Under the pieces are notes generated by a model that worked only from the letters and a program-made list of their open reading frames with translations, ran no database searches and was not told the DNA's origin. Below are positions 1 through 7,052 of a DNA stretch of 9,957 bases, piece by piece. Position 1 is the stretch's first letter; every line of letters begins with the position of its first letter. The DNA comes from Methanobacteriota archaeon. Lineage in GTDB: Archaea > Thermoplasmatota > Poseidoniia > Poseidoniales > Poseidoniaceae. Where the stretch lies: positions 1 to 9,957 of the forward strand of contig PBMM01000031.1 of NCBI GenBank assembly GCA_002723635.1. Direction: 5' to 3'. The position numbers and the translations under genes are program-made.

Positions 1-2749
1 CCCGAATCTGCAACCAAGAGGAGTAGTTGTCGTTGGTCTCGTTCCATCCCTTGGCGTGCTCGTACCAGTCTGGGATCATGTCGCCATCGGTGTCGTTATC
101 CATCGGGTTGGTGCCGTACTTGAACACCTCACGGCCGTCGGTCAAGTTGTAATCTCGCACGTGCGCAACCACCTGTCCGTTTTCCACGGTCGTCTTGTAG
201 GCCACACTGTCACTGTCAGTATCGTTGAGATCGGGACGTGTTCCGTTTTCGTACTCCATCCAATTCGTGAACGGTAAATCGCCGACCCCTTGCTGAATCG
301 TGTCTCCAGAGGGGGAGAAGCTCCTGCTGGACCATGAACCAAGAGGCGCGGGCGTGTCGAACGACGTGCGGTCATACCATCCGTCGCTGTCCCCGTCGTG
401 GTCGATGTCGAATGGATTGAGCGGGTTTGCCGCCCAACGAAGCGCGGTCGAAGGGTCCGGCATGTCGTAGCGCGCGTAGCAGTATTCCCAGCCGTCTGGC
501 AAACCGTCGCTGTCGGAGTCAGGATGCGTTGGATCGGCGACGCCAAGCAGTGTACGGTTGAAGTTGTTGGAATCAAGGCTGTTGATCGCCGACATGCGGT
601 CCGCGCTGTCCGCTCCTTTCGCGACGAAATCGTCGTAGAGCGCAGCCCGAGCAAAGAAGGACGTCAAACCCGCCTCGCTCATGTAGGCCGACATCGCATC
701 ATCGCCAAAGGAGACGACGCCGACTTCGACGGGTACGGTGAATCTGGCGATGTATTTGCCCCACGTTCTGGCTTCCCATTCACGCAAATTGCTGAAGGTT
801 TCATTGGCGTCGATTTGACCGTCTCCGTCACAGTCCCAGCTGTCGCCGTCCGAGTCAAGGTTGACGTCTGAATCGATGAGCGGGTTCATGCCCCACCGGT
901 TTTCTTCCAGGTCCCACGACGTGAACCAATACTCGAAACCATCGTTCATGCCGTCGTCATCGGTGTCCTCGTTCGTGGGATCGCTCAGACCCATCAAGAA
1001 GGAGATGAATTCCGACGGAACTTCTCCCTGCTGCCAGCTGTTGAAATCCGTCAAGTAGCGCTTTCCACGCGTGTCTTTGTCGATGAGGATGCGGAAGATG
1101 CGCTGCGCCTTTTCGTTCGGCTGTTGATTGTCACCGTCGATGTGGAAGAGGGGAGCGTCCGCCGGGTGCACCTCACCGTTGTCGGGCTGTTCGAATGCCA
1201 AGGCCAATTCTTGGCGATCGAGCAAGCCATCGCCGTCGGCGTCGAAATCGCCGTCACCGGCCACCAACGGATTGAGGGTCCACGTTTGGGCGGATTCATT
1301 CCAAGCCGTGAAGAGGACTTCCATGCCGTCGATGATGCCGTCGCCGTCGGTGTCAGGGTTGTTGGGGTCAGCGGTTGGCCCGCTGCTGTTCAAGACGGCC
1401 TCGGACACAAAGGAACCGAACGATTCGCTCACAAGAATGGTGGGCCATTGTTGCAATGTCGGGGCTGTTCCAATGGTGGTCACGAAGAATTGCGGGCTGG
1501 ATTGGACGTTGGCCAGAACGTTCAGCGCCGGGTCAATCGCGTTGTACTCCTCCCAATTGGTCATCCCGTCGTCGTCAGCGTCAAGGAAGCGGTCGGTGCG
1601 GTCGATGGGATTCAGCGTCCAACTGTCCTCAAGCACCGCCCAACGTGCGAAGTGAATCTCCCAACCGTCGGGCATCCCGTCGCTGTCGCTGTCCGGATCG
1701 AGCGGGTCCGTCGATCCGACGGCGGTGGGCACGGCCGTGGCCAAGGTGGCCATATCTGCATCGTCGATGAAGCCGTGCGCTGGTTCATCACCAAGCAACA
1801 TGCCTTGGAAGAGGTTCAAATCGAGGCCTTCGGGAATCTCGTACGGGGCAAAACTGACCGCGCCGTTAACGACCTCGAGGTCCTTCAAGTGGAATTCGAG
1901 CCAGTTCACGTAGGCCTCACCGGGAGCGAGCAATCCGTCGAGATTGACGTCAAAACCGTCACCGTCAGGGTTCTGGAGAGCATCGCTGCCATTCAGCGGG
2001 TTGACACCAACGCGCATGGGGTCATAGGAGCACAAACCCCCGGCTTCCCAACCGTCGGTCATCGTGTCGCCGTCAGAGTCAGGGTTGTTGGGATCGGCTT
2101 CGACCCACAACGCTGCCGCATCAGGCGATTCACCGTGGGACTCAACGAGGTCACCACGCATGGCCAAGTCTTGCATTACGCCCCACTGATATTCACAGAT
2201 GTTCGCAAGGCCATCGCGGTCGGCGTCCCAAAGGGCGTCGTCCGCGCGCATCGGATCAAGGGTCCAATTGTTGCCGCCGTCGAAACTGGTGCCGACCCAA
2301 CGGCGGTGTTCGAGTTCCCAACCGTCGGGCATTCCGTCACCGTCGGAATCGGGATTTGTGGGGTCCGTTGCCTTGTCCGTCGGTGCGTTTTGGAGGTAAG
2401 TGAGGTTGGCCGCAGCACCAACATCGCTGTCGCACAGGTAGGTCATTTGGAAATCGTAGTAGCACCACAGGGTGCTTGTCGAAAGGTGGAATGCATGGAC
2501 CTCAGCGCCATCCGTGGCACCGTCCATGTCGGTGTCAGGGTCAGAGGGGTCCGTGCTGTCGTATCCGCCAGAGGTGATGGCGATGTACCGATATTCGTCG
2601 AGGTTGCTCCACAAACGGTCGTCGGCAAATCCGTCAAGGTCCTTGTCCAAACCGTCGCCGTCAGGATCCAACACAGCATCCCACGGATCGGTCGGATCCA
2701 AGCCGTAAATCAACTCCCAACCGTCGGTCATACCGTCGAAATCGGAATC
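1..2749 (-). repeat. C-terminal block of Asp-rich calcium-binding repeats, continuing past the window edge
   Basis: From residue 754 onward nine DGWE-type units can be read, with cores ending near plus-strand positions 2749 (DSDFDGMTDGWE), 2540 (DTDMDGATDGAE), 2348 (DSDGDGMPDGWE), 2078 (DSDGDTMTDGWE), 1694 (DSDSDGMPDGWE), 1357 (DTDGDGIIDGME), 966 (DTDDDGMNDGFE), 522 (DSDSDGLPDGWE) and 104 (DTDGDMIPDWYE). Most are followed by a Trp/Phe-rich stretch, LNP, and a second Asp-rich loop ending in an acidic-aromatic pair. On the DNA the cores appear as imperfect repeats of the type caaccgtcgggcatcccgtc. The spacing grows from about 200 to about 400 bp toward the C-terminus because non-repeat segments are inserted between units. 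Confidence 0.85.
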
Positions 2750-5008
2750 GTTGCTGACCGGCGACATCAGCGCCTGATTGGCAAAGCGGCCTGGCGCTGC
2801 TCCGCCGAGCACACGGAGCACGCCGTCCACTTCAACGGTAGCCAGCGAAGCCAATTCACCAGGAAGGAGGGCTTGTTCTCTTGCGCCATACGTGGCTTCA
2901 CGACCGCCGTCAACTGCCCAAAGGCCCCACGCGGTTCCTACCAGAAGAGCCTCGTCCAACACGAGAACGCTGTGAACGTCATCGGCGCCAACAACGGACC
3001 GACCGTCTTGGCCAGGGTGGACCAAATCACCGCCGTGCGAAATCGTCAGCGTTCGGAGGTCCATCCGGTGCAGGCCTGAAGGCATGGCCATCCACATGGT
3101 GTCAAGCTGGTTTGGGCCGGCGCCATCAAGCACCAAGTCACGAACTTCTGCGGGAGCGTCACCGACGTTTGCTCCAATGGGCCGCAAGGGGTCGAGGTTG
3201 CGGTCCACAACCGTCGTTTCGAACGCGAAGTGGAAGAGCCAGGTCCCGTTCAGGCTGAGGTCACGGGCCGAGGCGGTTTCGAAGACCACCAGTCCTCTGT
3301 CAGTGCCGACGAAGAGCGTTGGGATTCCGTCGACACCGGGAGCATGCGCCAGAGCGGTCACCGTGGCGTTGGTTTCGTCGAGAGCATTACTGATCCCGGC
3401 ACTGAGGTCTCCGATGACGTCCCCTGTCGGCTGAAGATCGGCACCGACGGTCCACACACCGCCCTGCCCATTGGCGCCCAGCGCGAGGACGTGCAGGCTG
3501 GAACCGTCGAGGTTCAACACGACGGCGCGTTCCAACGAAGGGGCCTCGAGATGACTCCACGTTTCCATCGGTGCGAGCATGCCGTCGTCGAGCAAGGGGA
3601 TGATCTGAAGTCCGCTCGTCGAGGTCACCGCGAAGCCTTCGAATGATCCATCGACGTTCAACGGAACCATGTCCGTGAGCCGCGTTGCGTGCGGCCACCA
3701 CACGTCGGTGCTGGTGTCTTCGGCCACGTCCCAATGGGTAATGCCGTGACGGGTCATGACGTACACGTCCTGGTCGTGCACATGCAAATCACGCACATCG
3801 TGGTGAAGGGTGGCGACGTTGGCGGTGGGCGAAGCCATCCGCACGGGGACTTCGACCCAGGTGTCATCAGCGCCAAAGGCCACGTGCTTCAGTCCAGAGC
3901 GGACCACGTTACCCATGTCATCGTGAACAAGGTACTCTTCGTAGGAAGACAAGGCCTCGCCGAGCGAGACGCCGGTTTCCGTGGTCACAGGGTCGCCCGT
4001 GACGTATCCGTCGCGGTCCTGGTCCCATCCGTCCTGATCCACGTCGATGAGAGCGTTGGAACGGTTGAGAGGATCAAGACCGAAATGGACCTCCCAACCG
4101 TCTGGCAGACCGTCCCCGAAGGAAGGGAAGGTGCGTCCGAGGCTGACGCCGTTCCATGCACGATGGTCACTATCGGAGTTGAGCGGATTGGTTCCAAGCC
4201 ACAAGTCTTCGTCGAAGGTGCCCGTGCTGTTCGTTGTGCAGGCAGCGAGCAGGTTAGCGAAGGTCATGTTGGCCGTGGTGGAGATGTATGGCCAATCATC
4301 AAATGGGCCCCCGTCTGGAAGGCTGGCCACGCACCACAAACCGTCCAGCTCATCCACGTGGAACGGAGGCATGCCATGGCGATATTCCTCGGCAGAGGTG
4401 TACATCTCGTTGTTGTCGATGATTCCGTTGCGGTCAACGTCGAACCCGTCCTCGTCTGGGTCTTCGGCCCCCTCGCTGGCGTTCAATGGGTCGAAACGCG
4501 GGCATCGGAAGACCATGTCCACGGCGTTGTAGCCGCCCGACTGCAGGCACATCCATGCCTCAAAGCCATCCGGAAGGCCATCTCCATCGGTGTCCGAGAC
4601 ACGCGGATCGAGGTAGTTGCGTTCCCCGTTTTCATCGAGCAACCCCGTCAGTCCACGGGGGAAACCGGGCAAAGTGCAGTTGGCAGGGTAAGGCCAGCAG
4701 TATTCCTCCGTGGCGTTGAGTCCGTCCCGGTCAAGGTCATACTTGGCGTCCCGGGCGTCGTCACGGTCAAGGCCGGGGATGACGATCATCCGCCCGTCAG
4801 CCGTGGTTTGGTTCACCCAGTCCTCGAACAAATTTTCGTGAACGTCCGGAATGAGATCACCGTCGCTGTCGGTCACCGGGGGCGATTCACCCGTCGCTTC
4901 GTTGGGGTTGTTGGACGCCACCGGAGAAAGCGCTGGGAACTGCGACATGAACAGGAGACCTGCCACGACGGCCAAGGTGATGAGCAAGGTGCTCTGACTT
5001 CGGCGCAT
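1..5008 (-). CDS. Giant secreted Asp-rich (thrombospondin type 3-like) calcium-binding repeat protein, C-terminus outside window
   Basis: The frame starts at ATG 5008-5006 and stays open for 1669 codons to the left edge, so the protein is larger than this. The N-terminus (MRRSQS, then LLITLAVVAGLLFM at residues 8-21, then a Pro/Ser/Ala stretch) is a Sec-type signal peptide or membrane anchor without a lipobox Cys. Residues 47 to about 359 and from 754 onward carry Asp-rich loops of the form DSDGDGMPDGWE, usually followed 20-60 residues later by a second loop (DADDDGMTNWEEY type). This is the thrombospondin type 3/EF-hand-like calcium-binding pattern. Between them, about residues 371-747, lies a loop-free, beta-rich section resembling a propeller. 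More than twenty N-x-S/T sequons and scattered Cys pairs fit an exported, possibly glycosylated protein. A role in surface structure or adhesion is inferred; no catalytic domain is recognised. It is transcribed divergently from the hydrolase and pilin genes. The start is supported by the signal peptide and a GAGGGT five bases upstream. Confidence 0.9.
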   Translation of the reverse strand, partial: MRRSQSTLLITLAVVAGLLFMSQFPALSPVASNNPNEATGESPPVTDSDGDLIPDVHENLFEDWVNQTTADGRMIVIPGLDRDDARDAKYDLDRDGLNATEEYCWPYPANCTLPGFPRGLTGLLDENGERNYLDPRVSDTDGDGLPDGFEAWMCLQSGGYNAVDMVFRCPRFDPLNASEGAEDPDEDGFDVDRNGIIDNNEMYTSAEEYRHGMPPFHVDELDGLWCVASLPDGGPFDDWPYISTTANMTFANLLAACTTNSTGTFDEDLWLGTNPLNSDSDHRAWNGVSLGRTFPSFGDGLPDGWEVHFGLDPLNRSNALIDVDQDGWDQDRDGYVTGDPVTTETGVSLGEALSSYEEYLVHDDMGNVVRSGLKHVAFGADDTWVEVPVRMASPTANVATLHHDVRDLHVHDQDVYVMTRHGITHWDVAEDTSTDVWWPHATRLTDMVPLNVDGSFEGFAVTSTSGLQIIPLLDDGMLAPMETWSHLEAPSLERAVVLNLDGSSLHVLALGANGQGGVWTVGADLQPTGDVIGDLSAGISNALDETNATVTALAHAPGVDGIPTLFVGTDRGLVVFETASARDLSLNGTWLFHFAFETTVVDRNLDPLRPIGANVGDAPAEVRDLVLDGAGPNQLDTMWMAMPSGLHRMDLRTLTISHGGDLVHPGQDGRSVVGADDVHSVLVLDEALLVGTAWGLWAVDGGREATYGAREQALLPGELASLATVEVDGVLRVLGGAAPGRFANQALMSPVSNDSDFDGMTDGWELIYGLDPTDPWDAVLDPDGDGLDKDLDGFADDRLWSNLDEYRYIAITSGGYDSTDPSDPDTDMDGATDGAEVHAFHLSTSTLWCYYDFQMTYLCDSDVGAAANLTYLQNAPTDKATDPTNPDSDGDGMPDGWELEHRRWVGTSFDGGNNWTLDPMRADDALWDADRDGLANICEYQWGVMQDLAMRGDLVESHGESPDAAALWVEADPNNPDSDGDTMTDGWEAGGLCSYDPMRVGVNPLNGSDALQNPDGDGFDVNLDGLLAPGEAYVNWLEFHLKDLEVVNGAVSFAPYEIPEGLDLNLFQGMLLGDEPAHGFIDDADMATLATAVPTAVGSTDPLDPDSDSDGMPDGWEIHFARWAVLEDSWTLNPIDRTDRFLDADDDGMTNWEEYNAIDPALNVLANVQSSPQFFVTTIGTAPTLQQWPTILVSESFGSFVSEAVLNSSGPTADPNNPDTDGDGIIDGMEVLFTAWNESAQTWTLNPLVAGDGDFDADGDGLLDRQELALAFEQPDNGEVHPADAPLFHIDGDNQQPNEKAQRIFRILIDKDTRGKRYLTDFNSWQQGEVPSEFISFLMGLSDPTNEDTDDDGMNDGFEYWFTSWDLEENRWGMNPLIDSDVNLDSDGDSWDCDGDGQIDANETFSNLREWEARTWGKYIARFTVPVEVGVVSFGDDAMSAYMSEAGLTSFFARAALYDDFVAKGADSADRMSAINSLDSNNFNRTLLGVADPTHPDSDSDGLPDGWEYCYARYDMPDPSTALRWAANPLNPFDIDHDGDSDGWYDRTSFDTPAPLGSWSSRSFSPSGDTIQQGVGDLPFTNWMEYENGTRPDLNDTDSDSVAYKTTVENGQVVAHVRDYNLTDGREVFKYGTNPMDNDTDGDMIPDWYEHAKGWNETNDNYSSWLQIR
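2770..3897 (-). other. Beta-propeller-like domain inside the giant protein (about residues 371-747)
   Basis: This section interrupts the Asp-rich repeats and contains essentially none of their loops. It shows repeating short strands ending in a Gly-hydrophobic pair followed by a strand: HGITHWD, TSGLQIIP, GQGGVWTVG, DRGLVVFE, PSGLHRMD and AWGLWAVD, each preceded by a stretch of the kind VDGIPTLFVGT or DEALLVGT. This spacing of roughly 40-70 residues is typical of propeller blades of the PQQ/WD40-like or two-component-regulator propeller kind. Six or so blades can be seen, so a closed propeller is plausible. The assignment rests on pattern only; it could also be a beta-sandwich tandem. A role in binding a ligand or partner at the surface is inferred. 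Confidence 0.5.
3930..4870 (-). repeat. N-terminal block of Asp-rich calcium-binding repeats (residues 47 to about 359)
   Basis: Within the giant protein, this block begins with DSDGDLIPD (D47) and contains further loops DTDGDGLPDGFE (near 4566-4600), DPDEDGFDVDRNG (near 4420-4460), FGDGLPDGWE (near 4090-4124) and DVDQDGWDQDRDG (near 4010-4046), ending near an EEY at 3932-3940. Alternating Asp/Asn with Gly at the sixth position of the loop is the signature of calcium-binding type 3 repeats. The block also holds several Cys (YCWPYPANC, MCLQSG, FRCPRF, LWCVAS, LAACTT), unlike most of the rest of the protein, which could make disulfides outside the cell. Confidence 0.8.
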
Positions 5009-5139
5009 GAATGACCCTCTGCCGAGCACCCTCGACGCTTTGTTTGCCCTCTGCGACGCTTAAGAGGGTGGTGGAGCGGTGTTCCGACGATGATTCGACC
5101 GCGAGGTTCATTGACGCTCGCCGACGGCGCAATCAAGGC
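5009..5139. promoter_or_regulatory. Divergent intergenic region between giant surface protein and MBL-fold gene
   Basis: These 131 bp separate the two divergent start codons and should carry both promoters. The only A/T-rich element I can point to is CTTAAG, a palindrome at 5059-5064. It lies about 51-56 bases upstream of the minus-strand ATG, a reasonable distance for an archaeal TATA-like element with a short leader, but its match to a TATA box consensus is poor. No clear BRE, operator or stem-loop is visible. An in-frame extension of the plus-strand gene through this region exists but is judged non-coding. Confidence 0.4.
5014..5019 (-). promoter_or_regulatory. Candidate ribosome binding site of the giant protein gene
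   Basis: On the minus strand GAGGGT precedes the ATG at 5008 by five bases. It matches part of the archaeal Shine-Dalgarno sequence and supports this start, which also gives a good signal peptide. Confidence 0.4.
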
Positions 5140-5976
5140 ATGAGCCTGCGCATCACGCATCTTGGTTCGGGAAGCAAGGGCAACGCCACCTTGCTGGAGA
5201 CCGAGCAGGTGCGCGTCTTGGTTGACCAAGGCTTCAGCGGTGCTTCCTTGGAGCGACGGCTGAAGCTTCTCGACCTCCACCCAACCGACCTCGACGCCAT
5301 TCTGATCACGCACCATCACGGGGACCACGGCGGCGGGGCGTTGATCGCTCAACGTCGGTGGGGCCTCTGCGTTCACGCCAACGCGCGGACTGCAGAGGAA
5401 TTGGGGCTTATCACGGACCTTTGGCAGCCTTTCGTGTCGCTTGAAGCCATTCAACTCGGGCCAGATTTGGCTGTGTTGCCCGTCCCAGTGCCGCACAGCG
5501 GTGCGGACAATGTGGCGTTCATCGCCAGCCACCAAGGTCGCAGGGCCGCCTTCATCACCGACCTTGGGTCATGGACCGACGAATTGGCACGGCATGTGCG
5601 CGGTTGCGAACACATCTCGGTTGAAGCCAACTACGACAGTCGCCTTCTCGAACGGGGCCCGTACCCTCGCAACCTGAAAGAGAGAATTAGCGGCCGAGGA
5701 GGTCACTTGTCCAACGACCAAACCGGAGCCTTCCTCGCCGAAGTGGTCACCGATGCAACGACGTCCATCACCCTAACACACCTTTCCGACATGAACAACC
5801 GGCCCCACCTCGCAGAATCCACCGTGCTCTACCACCTTGACGAGCGCTTCCAAGGCGACATTCACCTGTCCATGCAAGACGGTCCTGAATTCAGCGTTTT
5901 TTTGGGCGATGCGGTGGACGTGAAAAAGGCTCCAGAAGACCACGCAGCCCTCAGCCTCCAACGTGAAGGCTCATAG
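5140..5976 (+). CDS. Metallo-beta-lactamase-fold hydrolase, COG1235 / WalJ (YycJ)-like
   Basis: A 278-residue protein with the complete metal-binding set of the metallo-beta-lactamase fold. It opens with HLGSGSKGNATLLE (residues 7-20), a strand, and VLVDQGFS with D29; then the signature THHHGDHGGG with H58, H60, D62 and H63; then H119 in VPHSG, D141 in FITDLGS and H214 in LTHLSDMNN. EANYD, GPYP and GGHLSND (residues 162-192) are the pattern I associate with the WalJ/YycJ branch of COG1235, whose members are described as nucleases or phosphodiesterases acting on DNA or cyclic phosphate esters. The substrate here cannot be read from sequence. No signal peptide, so cytoplasmic. I chose ATG 5140 because family similarity begins directly after it; the frame is open upstream to ATG 5011 but those 43 residues look non-coding. 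The pilin genes follow after 23 bp on the same strand and may be co-transcribed. Confidence 0.85.
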   Translation: MSLRITHLGSGSKGNATLLETEQVRVLVDQGFSGASLERRLKLLDLHPTDLDAILITHHHGDHGGGALIAQRRWGLCVHANARTAEELGLITDLWQPFVSLEAIQLGPDLAVLPVPVPHSGADNVAFIASHQGRRAAFITDLGSWTDELARHVRGCEHISVEANYDSRLLERGPYPRNLKERISGRGGHLSNDQTGAFLAEVVTDATTSITLTHLSDMNNRPHLAESTVLYHLDERFQGDIHLSMQDGPEFSVFLGDAVDVKKAPEDHAALSLQREGS

Positions 5977-5999
5977 ACGGATGCAGCGGTCCTCGCACC

Positions 6000-7052
6000 A
6001 TGGACGCCCGCATGCACCGCGCGGACCGTCCTTGCCGCAACGAGCAAGCCGTCAGCGAAGTGCTCGGCGTCATCATGCTTCTCGCCATGGTGATGACCAT
6101 CATGGCCGGCGTCATCGCCTTCCTGCAACCCTACCTCACGGACTTTGAGGACAACGTCAACTGGAAGAGCGCAAACGGGATTGCGGACAGGCTGGACGAT
6201 CGGTTGGCCGTGGCGGGTGCTTCTCCAGAAGAAGTGGGCGTGCGGACGACCTTTGCGATTCAGTCCACAGAAATTCAACCCCTGGACTTCGTGGAAACGT
6301 GGAATATTGAGGCTGATTTATCGCCGAACGATGCCATCGTGGTTGAACGCGTAGACGAGTCGTCCTTCACGGTCAGCATGACCAACGGCACGGCACGTTC
6401 GGCGAGCATTACCACAGCGCTGGGAACGGAAACTTACGTGGTGGGCTTGGCGAACGCTACAGAACCCATTGAGCATAACGTCGGTTCCGAACATTGGTCG
6501 ATCATCACGGTCTACGATGCCGATGATCAAGCCATCCACCGATCGGTGTCGTGGATCCTGTCTGGCCTCGAAGTCAGCACTGAACTTGGGCAAGGCGACC
6601 ATAGGATAGCCATGGTGAACCATGGGCGTGCAGAACGCTTTGGCGACGACACGTGGGACCTGCAACAGACGCCGCTGGTTCACCTTGACACGTTGGTTAA
6701 CGGCGAAGTTCGACTGACCATGGCGCTGAGGGACGTCACCACGACCGGAAGCATCGGCAGCGGACGTGTCCCTCTGGATTTCGTGTCCCTGGGCGGCTTG
6801 ACCGTCTTCTCAGAAGAAGTCTGGAACCTGAGGTTCACCATGCGTAACGTCATCGATCAGATTGTGACGCCCCAAATCCACGACGCGTGGCTGACCGACT
6901 ACACGCTCAACCGTGCCGCAGGCACGCTTGACCAGCACGTGGGCATCAGCCCATGGCAGCGCGCCTCGGGAACGGATGGATTTACCGTCCAAACGGCCGG
7001 CGCTCCCTTGCACTTCGAACTCGACGTGTCCCGGATTGAGGTGAGGCGTTGA
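6000..7052 (+). CDS. Archaeal type IV pilin-like protein (pilin-like gene 1 of 3)
   Basis: A 350-residue protein with an archaeal prepilin N-terminus: a short basic leader (MDARMHRADRPCRN), then EQAVSEVLGVIMLLAMVM and a hydrophobic helix to about residue 43. The AVSEVLGVI core is the hallmark of the archaeal pilin N-terminal domain; cleavage by a prepilin peptidase would fall next to Q16/A17, leaving Glu near position 4-5 of the mature protein. The rest is a large, mostly beta-rich extracellular domain with no recognised family, ending in a strand (FELDVSRIEVRR). At 350 residues it is longer than typical archaeal major pilins, suggesting a minor pilin or pseudopilin. ATG 6000 is the first in-frame start that keeps a short leader; ATG 6012 is possible. 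The next gene starts within its stop codon. Which filament it belongs to is unknown. Confidence 0.8.
   Translation: MDARMHRADRPCRNEQAVSEVLGVIMLLAMVMTIMAGVIAFLQPYLTDFEDNVNWKSANGIADRLDDRLAVAGASPEEVGVRTTFAIQSTEIQPLDFVETWNIEADLSPNDAIVVERVDESSFTVSMTNGTARSASITTALGTETYVVGLANATEPIEHNVGSEHWSIITVYDADDQAIHRSVSWILSGLEVSTELGQGDHRIAMVNHGRAERFGDDTWDLQQTPLVHLDTLVNGEVRLTMALRDVTTTGSIGSGRVPLDFVSLGGLTVFSEEVWNLRFTMRNVIDQIVTPQIHDAWLTDYTLNRAAGTLDQHVGISPWQRASGTDGFTVQTAGAPLHFELDVSRIEVRR
7038..7044 (+). promoter_or_regulatory. Strong ribosome binding site that fixes the TTG start of the 724-residue gene
   Basis: GAGGTGA, a near-perfect archaeal Shine-Dalgarno sequence, lies four bases before TTG 7049, inside the last codons of the upstream pilin gene. 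It decides the choice of the rare start codon. Confidence 0.75.

Noticed and set aside
398..871. Plus-strand 157-codon frame opposite the repeat region, and minus-strand 142-654 in another frame
   Set aside because: Both are shadows of the giant gene's coding frame, with repetitive composition and no family resemblance.
1..2749. The periodic ccgtc/gtcgg sequence as a possible CRISPR or DNA-level repeat array
   Set aside because: Units differ in spacing and sequence, and all variation keeps the reading frame and the DSDGDG protein motif, so it is a protein repeat.
1124..3079. A 651-codon open frame on the plus strand, opposite the giant gene
   Set aside because: It is the mirror of the Asp-rich repeats: GAC/GGC/GAT codons read backwards give Val/Ala-rich runs such as TVGHPVAVAV. 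The minus-strand frame is longer, begins with a signal peptide and has recognisable motifs.
3689..5014. A 441-codon open frame on the plus strand, opposite the N-terminal part of the giant gene
   Set aside because: Same cause as above; it has no domain signal, and its end covers the signal peptide codons of the true gene.
5011..5139. Upstream extension of the hydrolase to ATG 5011
   Set aside because: The added 43 residues precede the family's conserved start (HLGSGSKGN) and would occupy the divergent promoter region; they look like translated intergenic DNA.
4873..5535. A 220-codon minus-strand frame spanning the intergenic region and the hydrolase
   Set aside because: It overlaps two well-supported genes in other frames and shows no motif.
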